Source: Pantoea deleyi (lineage in GTDB: Bacteria; Pseudomonadota; Gammaproteobacteria; Enterobacterales; Enterobacteriaceae). Taken from it: a stretch of 64,000 nt of DNA. The stretch covers positions 2,170,001 through 2,234,000 of the forward strand of contig NZ_CP071405.1 in assembly GCF_022647325.1 (NCBI RefSeq), given 5' to 3'. Shown here piece by piece: positions 58,273-64,000 of the stretch (positions are counted from its first letter, which is position 1; every line of letters begins with the position of its first letter). The position numbers were made by a program, and so were the translations under genes. The notes below the pieces were generated by a model. That model saw only the letters and a list, made by a program, of their open reading frames with translations. It made no database searches and had not been told where the DNA came from.

Positions 58273-59475
58273 ATGACCCCTTTACACGCAAACCGTCTGG
58301 CCTATGCCATCACACTCGGCCTGCTGGCCGCACTGGGCCCGCTCTGTATCGACCTCTATCTGCCGGCGCTGCCGCAGCTGGCGCAGGATCTCCGGACCGA
58401 AACCGCGACCGCGCAGCTCAGCCTGACCGCCGGTCTGCTGGGGCTGGGATTCGGCCAGCTGCTGTTTGGCCCGATGAGCGATAAGGCGGGCCGTCTGCGC
58501 CCGCTGACGCTCTCTCTGATCCTGCTGTTTATCGCCTCGCTGGGCTGCGCGCTGGCGCAGGATATCGACCAGCTGCTGCTGGCGCGCCTGTTCCAGGGGT
58601 TAGCGGGCGCAGGCGGCGCGGTGCTCTCCAGGGCCATTGCCCGGGATATGTACAGCGGCCACGAGCTGACGCGCTTCTTTGCGCTGCTGATGCTGGTCAA
58701 TGGCCTGGCCCCGATCGGTGCGCCGGTGCTCGGCGGCGCGCTGATGACGATCCTGGACTGGCGAGGCATCTTTATGGTGCTGGGCGGCATTGCCATCCTG
58801 TTGATCCTGCTGGCGCGCTGGAAACTGCATGAAACGCTGCCTGAGACACGACGCAGTCAGGGATCGATCCTGTCCGCCTACGCGGCACTTGGTCAGGTGG
58901 TGACCCACCGCCCCTTTATGGGCTTCTGCCTGACCCAGGGCTTTATGATGTCCGGCATGTTCGCCTATATCGGCGCCTCGCCCTTTGTACTGCAGCAGCT
59001 CTATGGCCTCTCGCCACAGGCGTTCAGTTTCTGCTTTGCCGCCAACGGCTTCGGCCTGGTCATTGCCTCGCAGACCAGTGCCCGCCTCTGCCCGCTCTGG
59101 GGCGAATACCGGGTGCTGAAAGGCGGACTGACGCTGGCCTTTGTCGCCTCCGGCCTGCTGCTGCTGGCCGCGCTGTATCAGGCGCCGCTGCCCCTGCTGC
59201 TGGTGGCGCTGTTCTTTTCCATCGCCAGCAACGGGGTGATCGCCACCACCGCCTCCTCCCTGGCGATGCAGAGTCAGGGGCATCGGGCGGGCAGCGCGTC
59301 CGCCGTGATCGGCGTGACGATGTTCACCCTGGGCGCGATTACCGTGCCGATCACCGGCATCGGCGGCACCTCCGTCGTGAGCATGTGTGCCACCCTCTTT
59401 GGCTGCTTTATGATGGCGATCCTGATGTTCTGTGTGCTGGCAAAAAAACCGCAGCAGCCGCTGAAAACTCACTGA
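58273..59475 (+). CDS. Bcr/CflA-family MFS drug exporter
   Basis: A 400-residue, 12-helix DHA1 transporter with ALGPLCIDLYLPALPQLA in helix 1, GPMSDKAGRLRPL in loop 2-3 and the helix 5 motif APIGAPVLGGAL. It is related to Bcr and to PunC of this same window, but substrate is not predictable. It is inserted between osmE and nadE, which are direct neighbours in E. coli. GAGGATCA precedes the ATG. Confidence 0.87.
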   Translation: MTPLHANRLAYAITLGLLAALGPLCIDLYLPALPQLAQDLRTETATAQLSLTAGLLGLGFGQLLFGPMSDKAGRLRPLTLSLILLFIASLGCALAQDIDQLLLARLFQGLAGAGGAVLSRAIARDMYSGHELTRFFALLMLVNGLAPIGAPVLGGALMTILDWRGIFMVLGGIAILLILLARWKLHETLPETRRSQGSILSAYAALGQVVTHRPFMGFCLTQGFMMSGMFAYIGASPFVLQQLYGLSPQAFSFCFAANGFGLVIASQTSARLCPLWGEYRVLKGGLTLAFVASGLLLLAALYQAPLPLLLVALFFSIASNGVIATTASSLAMQSQGHRAGSASAVIGVTMFTLGAITVPITGIGGTSVVSMCATLFGCFMMAILMFCVLAKKPQQPLKTH

Positions 59476-59592
59476 TTTCGCAACGTTTAGCCGAAATCCG
59501 TTGCCGCTTTGGCTTGTTGTTTTCGCCAAGGCACGTTAGCTTTAGTAACACGTTCGCATCGAGCCGACAGCCACTGACCTGAGGAGAAGTTC

Positions 59593-60417
59593 ATGTCACT
59601 GCAGCAGGAAATTATTCAAGCACTGGGTGTGAAGCCCGCTATCGACGCCAGCCAGGAAGTGCGGGTCAGCGTCGATTTCCTTAAAGCCTATCTGAAACGT
59701 CACAGCGGACTGAAAACGCTGGTGCTGGGGATCAGCGGCGGTCAGGATTCGACGCTGGCGGGCAAGCTGGCGCAGACGGCGATCGCGGAACTGCGTCAGG
59801 AGAGCGGCGACAACGACTACACCTTTATTGCGGTGCGTCTGCCCTACGGCGTGCAGGCCGATGAGCAGGATTGCCAGGATGCCCTGGCCTTTATCCAGCC
59901 CGACCGTTCGCTGGTGGTCAACATCAAAGAGTCCGTGCTGGCCAGCGAGCGCGCCCTGAAAGAGGCGGGCATCACGCTGTCCGATTTCGTTCGCGGCAAC
60001 GAAAAAGCGCGTGAGCGGATGAAAGCACAATACAGCATCGCGGGCATGACCCGGGGTGTGGTGGTCGGCACTGACCACGCCGCCGAGGCCGTCACCGGCT
60101 TCTTCACCAAGTATGGCGATGGCGGCACTGACATCAATCCCCTGTTCCGTCTGAATAAACGCCAGGGCAAGCAGCTGCTGAAACATCTGGGCTGCCCGGA
60201 ACATCTCTACCTGAAGAAACCCACTGCCGATCTGGAAGATGATCGTCCCGGTCTGCAGGATGAGGTGGCGCTGGGCGTCACCTACGAGATGATCGATGAC
60301 TATCTGGAAGGCAAAAGTATCGACCCGGAGAATGCCCGCATCATCGAGGGCTGGTATCTGAAAACCGAGCACAAACGTCGCCCGCCGATCACGGTGTTTG
60401 ACGACTTCTGGAAGTAA
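59593..60417 (+). CDS. nadE: NH3-dependent NAD synthetase
   Basis: NadE converts nicotinic acid adenine dinucleotide to NAD with ATP and ammonia. The 274 residues carry the pyrophosphatase-type P-loop [39 protein letters not shown] and [19 protein letters not shown] [18 protein letters not shown]. Length matches E. coli (275). GAGGAGAAG precedes the ATG. Confidence 0.98.
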   Translation: MSLQQEIIQALGVKPAIDASQEVRVSVDFLKAYLKRHSGLKTLVLGISGGQDSTLAGKLAQTAIAELRQESGDNDYTFIAVRLPYGVQADEQDCQDALAFIQPDRSLVVNIKESVLASERALKEAGITLSDFVRGNEKARERMKAQYSIAGMTRGVVVGTDHAAEAVTGFFTKYGDGGTDINPLFRLNKRQGKQLLKHLGCPEHLYLKKPTADLEDDRPGLQDEVALGVTYEMIDDYLEGKSIDPENARIIEGWYLKTEHKRRPPITVFDDFWK

Positions 60418-60424
60418 TGCCCCG

Positions 60425-60453
60425 CCTCCTCTGCACCGGCAGAGGAGGTTTTT
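60425..60453 (+). terminator. nadE terminator
   Basis: CCTCCTCTGC/GCAGAGGAGG with an ACCG loop and five T, seven bases after the nadE stop. Confidence 0.94.
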
Positions 60454-60477
60454 CCCACTCACTCTGTTGATTGCTGC

Positions 60478-61368
60478 ATGTCTGCCACCGTTTCGCGTGC
60501 CACCCTTATCGGCCTTATCGCCATTCTGCTCTGGAGCACCACCGTTGGCCTGCTGCGCAGCGTCAGCGAAGCCTTTGGCGCCACCGGCGGCGCGGCACTG
60601 ATCTACAGCACCACGGCGCTACTGCTCTGTCTGACCCGCGGTCTGCCGCGACCCGGTGCGCTGCCCGCGATCTACCTGTGGCTGGGCGGCGCGCTGTTTG
60701 TCGGCTACGAAATCTGTCTGGCGCTGGCGATCGGCCTGGCCAGCGATCGCAGCCAGTCGCTGGAGCTGGGGATGATTAACTATCTCTGGCCCTGCCTGAC
60801 GATTGTGCTGGCGATCCCCTTTAATCAGCAGCGTTTCCGCCCCTGGCTCTGGCCGGGGCTGCTGCTGTCGCTGCTGGGGATTGTCTGGGTGATGAAAGGC
60901 AGTGGCAGCGGCTCGCCCTCTCTGCTGTGGCAGAATATGCAGCGCAATCCTGCGGCCTACAGCCTTGCCTTTGTCGCCGCCCTGACGTGGGCGACCTACA
61001 ACAACCTTACCCGCCGCTTTGCCCGCGGGTCGAACGGCGTCACCCTCTTTTTTATTCTGACCGCGCTGGCGCTGTGGCTGAAGTTTGCCCTCAGCCCGCC
61101 GCTGCAGCCGATGAACTTTGCCCCCGTTCCGCTGCTGGAGGTGGGGTTTGTCGGACTCTCAACCGCCGTCGCCTATTCCGCCTGGAATCACGGTATCCAG
61201 CAGGGCAACCTGACGCTGCTGGCCACCGCCTCCTACTTTACGCCCGTGCTCTCGGCACTGCTGGGATCGCTGTGGCTTGGCCTGACTCCGCCACTGGCCT
61301 TCTGGCAGGGTGTCGCGATGATTACCCTGGGGTCGCTGATCTGCTGGCTGGCGACCCGCGGACAATAA
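60478..61368 (+). CDS. yddG: Aromatic amino acid exporter YddG
   Basis: A ten-helix EamA/DMT-superfamily exporter; E. coli YddG exports aromatic and some other amino acids. The 296 residues align along the full E. coli protein: RATLIGLIAILLWSTTVGLLR, FVGYEICLALAIGLA, GMINYLWPCLTIVLAI, TWATYNNLTRRFARG, ATASYFTPVLSALL, and ICWLATRG at the end. In E. coli the gene is at another locus; here it sits between nadE and cho. Confidence 0.9.
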   Translation: MSATVSRATLIGLIAILLWSTTVGLLRSVSEAFGATGGAALIYSTTALLLCLTRGLPRPGALPAIYLWLGGALFVGYEICLALAIGLASDRSQSLELGMINYLWPCLTIVLAIPFNQQRFRPWLWPGLLLSLLGIVWVMKGSGSGSPSLLWQNMQRNPAAYSLAFVAALTWATYNNLTRRFARGSNGVTLFFILTALALWLKFALSPPLQPMNFAPVPLLEVGFVGLSTAVAYSAWNHGIQQGNLTLLATASYFTPVLSALLGSLWLGLTPPLAFWQGVAMITLGSLICWLATRGQ

Positions 61369-61402
61369 GCAGACCACTGGCGATCATTTCACCAGGCTGT
61401 TA

Positions 61403-61422
61403 TGCTGTATGGACAACCAGTA
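61403..61422. promoter_or_regulatory. LexA box before cho
   Basis: TGCTGTATGGACAACCAGTA fits CTGT-N8-ACAG with one change (CCAG). It ends 13 bases before the proposed cho start. Cho is an SOS gene in E. coli. Confidence 0.75.
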
Positions 61423-61435
61423 AATGGAGTCCATT

Positions 61436-62296
61436 TTGGTCAGACGTGCTGCTATGCTTCGCCCCGAACCCGATGCGAATGCAATTTATCAATATCCCGA
61501 ACACCTGCGTGAATGGCTGGAAGGCCTGCCGAATCGTCCCGGCGTTTACACCTTCCACGGAGAGAGTGAGTCGCTGCCGCTCTATATCGGCAAAAGCGTG
61601 AATCTGCGTTCGCGGGTTATGTCCCATTTCCGCACCCCTGATGAGGCGAAGATGCTGCGCCAGTCACGGCGTGTCAGCTGGATCCCGACCGCCGGCGATC
61701 TGGGCGCGCTGCTGCTGGAAGCGCAGATGATCAAAACCCAGCAGCCGCTGTTCAATAAGCGATTACGCAAGAACCGGCAGCTCTGCTCGCTGCAGATCAC
61801 CGACACCAAACCGCAGGTGGTCTACGCCAAAGATCTCGATTTCAGCCAGTCGCCCAATCTGTTCGGACTCTACCGCAGCCGCTTTGCTGCCATTGAGCGG
61901 CTCAAGCAGCTCGCGGATGAGTATCAGCTCTGTCATGGTCTGCTGGGGCTGGAAACACTGAGCGCAGGCCGGGGCTGTTTTCGTTCGGCGCTGCGTCGCT
62001 GTGCCGGTGCCTGTTGCGGCAAAGAGCCGGTCAGCGATCATCAGGATCGGCTGCTGGAAGCGCTGGAAAACGTGCGGGTCTTCTGCTGGCCGTGGCAGGG
62101 CGCGGTAGGCCTGGTCGAAGAGGGAAAAGAGATGACCCAGATCCATGTTATCGATCACTGGTTCTATCTCGGTTCGGTCGACACCCTGGAGGAAGCGCGA
62201 AAACTGCAGCGGCCTAAAGGCGGTTTCGACCACGACGGCTATAAAATCCTCTGCCGCCCGATTCTCTCGGGTGCCTACCCTATTCTGCCGCTATAA
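61436..62296 (+). CDS. cho: Excinuclease Cho
   Basis: Cho makes the 3' incision in nucleotide excision repair in place of the UvrC N-terminal half. The product has the GIY-YIG nuclease domain (RPGVYTFHGE, LYIGKSVNLRSRVMSHF, catalytic Glu in GALLLEAQMIK) and a C-terminal part with CHGLLGLE and GRGCFRSALRRCAGACCGKE, a Cys cluster. I choose the TTG at 61436, six bases after TGGAG, because the product then starts (M)VRR as in E. coli; the ATG at 61424 would overlap that site. From TTG it is 286 residues. Confidence 0.93.
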   Translation: MVRRAAMLRPEPDANAIYQYPEHLREWLEGLPNRPGVYTFHGESESLPLYIGKSVNLRSRVMSHFRTPDEAKMLRQSRRVSWIPTAGDLGALLLEAQMIKTQQPLFNKRLRKNRQLCSLQITDTKPQVVYAKDLDFSQSPNLFGLYRSRFAAIERLKQLADEYQLCHGLLGLETLSAGRGCFRSALRRCAGACCGKEPVSDHQDRLLEALENVRVFCWPWQGAVGLVEEGKEMTQIHVIDHWFYLGSVDTLEEARKLQRPKGGFDHDGYKILCRPILSGAYPILPL

Positions 62297-62346
62297 AAAA
62301 AACCGCCGACGCTGCCCACTCACCGTCAGTGGACAACGCCGGCGGT
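62295..62346. terminator. Long hairpin terminator between cho and spy
   Basis: ACCGCCGACGCTGCCCACT and AGTGGACAACGCCGGCGGT form a long imperfect stem. The run of A on its left is a T-run on the minus strand, so it ends spy transcription; cho may also use it. Confidence 0.8.
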
Positions 62347-62367
62347 CTCAGACCGTTAGCTAAGGGC

Positions 62368-62862
62368 TTATTCAGCCGGTTCGGCTGGCGGTGCCATCTG
62401 GCCTTCACGCGGGCCTTTCTCTGTCAGACGCTTTTCAAAGTCAGCGTTGTACTGTTTCTTCTGCTCTGGCGTCAGCACGTTATAGAGCTTGTTCTGGGTT
62501 TCCAGCATCGTCAGCGCATGCTCTTTCGCATCAGCAGACATCTTCTCTGCCTGTGCTTCTGCTTTGCTCTTATCGAAGCTGTCAGCCGCGATAATGCTGT
62601 GGGCAGCACGGCGTTCATCCAGTGACGGGCGCTTCATCTCTTTACGGCTCTCTTTCAGGATGTCGCGCATCTGAGTCTGCTGCGCTTCGGTCAGGTTCAG
62701 CCCTCTGAACATCCGATCCATGCCGTGGTGCATAGGCGGTTTGTGCATCGCTTTTTCGCTGCCAGCCGGTGGAGGCGTCAGGTTGTCAGCAGCAGCATGG
62801 ACGGCGCTGGCTGCACCAAACGCCAGCGAAGAAGCCAGTAAAAGGGAAGTCAGTTTGCGCAT
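62368..62862 (-). CDS. spy: Periplasmic chaperone Spy
   Basis: An ATP-independent, cradle-shaped periplasmic chaperone induced by the Cpx and Bae envelope-stress systems in E. coli. From 62862 the precursor is 164 residues (E. coli 161) with signal peptide ending AVHA|AA and two LTxxQ motifs, LTEAQQTQM and LTPEQKKQY. The frame extends upstream to 62943 but with no counterpart. No convincing CpxR box was found. Confidence 0.94.
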   Translation of the reverse strand: MRKLTSLLLASSLAFGAASAVHAAADNLTPPPAGSEKAMHKPPMHHGMDRMFRGLNLTEAQQTQMRDILKESRKEMKRPSLDERRAAHSIIAADSFDKSKAEAQAEKMSADAKEHALTMLETQNKLYNVLTPEQKKQYNADFEKRLTEKGPREGQMAPPAEPAE

Positions 62863-63169
62863 AATAGTGTCCTTATATTTCATGATAATGACGACAGCAC
62901 TCTGTCGCGTCTTCGGAAACAAGCATACGACGCTGAACGTCAACTACTCAGAACCTGAGTAAAGCCGTGAAAGCATAAAAGATAAAAATCGGGCAATCAT
63001 GAAGAGAATAAGAAGAAAGGCGTGAGGAATTGCAAAAGAGTATGAATTTACAGTGAATTTCGCAGAAATCGTGGAGGAGTGTAAGGGTTCTGACAGGAAA
63101 GCGGAAGACGTTCTGCCGCTTTCCTGCCGGTTTTTTCAGGCTGTGCCGCTCAGCCACGGCAATCTGGCG
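62863..63169. other. spy-astE intergenic region
   Basis: 307 AT-rich bases between two minus-strand genes, presumably the spy promoter and leader. Two partial GTAAA-type elements occur near 62960-62975 but do not make a good CpxR tandem. No gene is visible. Confidence 0.45.
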
Positions 63170-64000
63170 TCAGCGCGGCAGCGCCTGAGTCTGTTCGCCC
63201 TCCTCAATCAGCATCAGCCCGGCCCGCAGTCCGGTGGCCACGTGGGGATTCGGGAACAGCACATACTCCCGCGCCTGCTGCACGTAATACCGTTTATCAC
63301 CCTCCTCTGCCAGCAGGGTCCCCTGCGGGAAGGCGGTAAAGTTCAGCGTGTCCGGCGACATGTGCAGCGTAAAGTGTTCGCTTAAGCGGGTAATCTGCTG
63401 CACCACCCGGTAGTGACGTGGGCTGGCCGTTGCGGCAGGCATCGGTTCACCATAGAGCAGTGCCGCCAGCGCCTGCTGTGCCGCGCGGAACTGACTGAGG
63501 TCGTTTTCGCCGAACGGCAGCGCTTTCCCCAGCTCCAGCGTACAGCTGGCCGCGCCGAAGTGCTCGCAGCTGAAATGGGTAAAGGTGCCGCCCGGCGCAC
63601 GGTGAAACACCAGCGCCTCCAGCCCGGCGGCGGCCAGCCAGTCCAGAAATTCAGGCGGCCAGGGCCGTTCGCTGTGCGGCATCACGCCAAACTGCGTGTG
63701 CCAGGAGCCACGGATCGCGGTGTGCATATCGAGATGCCAGCGCGACTCATCACACGCACCCTGCTGCCAGAACGTCTCCAGCGTCTGCTCCAGCCGCAGC
63801 ACGCGCCGCGCCTCGTCGCAGTCATCGATCTGCTGCCAGCGTCCGCCGAAGAGCCGGTTAATGTCATAACGTACGTAGCGTTTACCGGTGCGCAGCGCGG
63901 AAGGATTTCCCAGAATCACCAGCAGGCGCTGCCGCAGCGGCTTTTCGCCCCGCAGCAGCGCATTGACCAGCTGGCTGACGATTTCAACCGGGGCGGTTTC
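63170..64000 (-). CDS. astE: Succinylglutamate desuccinylase AstE, 5' end outside window
   Basis: AstE does the last step of the arginine succinyltransferase pathway, releasing glutamate and succinate. The frame runs off the right edge: 276 residues are visible of about 322. The first visible residues ETAPVEI include the zinc-ligand Glu of the HxxE motif; NRLFGGRW, the zinc His in [12 protein letters not shown], and [24 protein letters not shown] follow. spy-astE order is as in E. coli; astCADB would lie beyond the window. Confidence 0.95.
   Translation of the reverse strand, partial: ETAPVEIVSQLVNALLRGEKPLRQRLLVILGNPSALRTGKRYVRYDINRLFGGRWQQIDDCDEARRVLRLEQTLETFWQQGACDESRWHLDMHTAIRGSWHTQFGVMPHSERPWPPEFLDWLAAAGLEALVFHRAPGGTFTHFSCEHFGAASCTLELGKALPFGENDLSQFRAAQQALAALLYGEPMPAATASPRHYRVVQQITRLSEHFTLHMSPDTLNFTAFPQGTLLAEEGDKRYYVQQAREYVLFPNPHVATGLRAGLMLIEEGEQTQALPR

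Noticed and set aside
58059..58484. A 141-codon frame before and into the MFS gene
   Set aside because: It overlaps the start of the transporter in another frame and has no ribosome site; its end is a shifted reading of the transporter.
62960..62975. Possible CpxR box upstream of spy
   Set aside because: Only one GTAAA half is good; the tandem spacing and second half do not fit well enough.

Overview
This window is chromosomal core DNA of an enterobacterium. Its gene order, read from ydhK through sodC, nemRA, gloA, rnt, purR, cfa, pykF, lpp, suf, ydiJ, ppsA, aroH, btuCED, ihfA, pheMST, rplT-rpmI-infC-thrS, yniABC, tcyP, osmE, nadE, cho and spy to astE, follows the 37-39 minute region of Escherichia coli closely. 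Sequence divergence, moderately high GC, a pectin/uronate kduI-kduD pair placed between hxpB and ydjM, and missing E. coli neighbours (pfkB, ydiH, ydiE) point to Erwiniaceae, most likely Pantoea. That genus call is an inference. I saw no prophage, insertion sequence, CRISPR array or integron.

Region by region. 1-8.8 kb: the end of a FUSC-type membrane protein, an unfamiliar lipoprotein, SodC, YdhF, YdhL, the NemR-NemA-GloA electrophile defence genes, RNase T, glutaredoxin 4, the MepH endopeptidase and the 29-residue YnhF. 8.9-16.3 kb: purine control (PurR, PunR, PunC), Cfa, riboflavin synthase and MdtK. 16.3-20 kb: three tRNA-Val(GAC) genes, PykF, Lpp and LdtE. 20-31 kb: the sufABCDSE iron-sulfur operon, a Fur-box gene of unknown function, YdiJ, YdiK and the small RNA RprA. 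31-41.6 kb: PpsA and its regulator PpsR, AroH, SelO, the degenerate EAL protein RflP, NlpC and the vitamin B12 importer genes. 41.7-49 kb: the translation block ihfA, pheTSM, rplT, rpmI, infC, thrS, with its attenuator, AUU start and tRNA-like operator intact. 49-64 kb: YdiY, a GhoS-like YdiZ, YniA, YniB, HxpB, KduI-KduD, YdjM, TcyP, OsmE, two transporters, NadE, Cho, Spy and the start-truncated AstE.

Common threads are envelope maintenance (MepH, NlpC, LdtE, Lpp, Spy, OsmE, RprA), iron-sulfur and oxidative chemistry (suf, YdiJ, SodC, BtuE, GrxD, NemA), the PEP-pyruvate node (PykF, PpsA, PpsR, AroH) and translation. Many regulatory sites can be read directly: two NemR boxes, two PurR boxes, Cra sites at pykF and ppsA, a perfect 7-1-7 Fur box, an RcsB box, a KdgR box and two LexA boxes.

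The best candidates for new biology are the Fur-box gene at 26030-26431, the PurR box at ydiJ, the duplicated NemR operator, the orphan GhoS-like protein without a GhoT toxin, and several long inverted repeats in the suf and tcyP leaders. I found no clearly novel multi-gene system.
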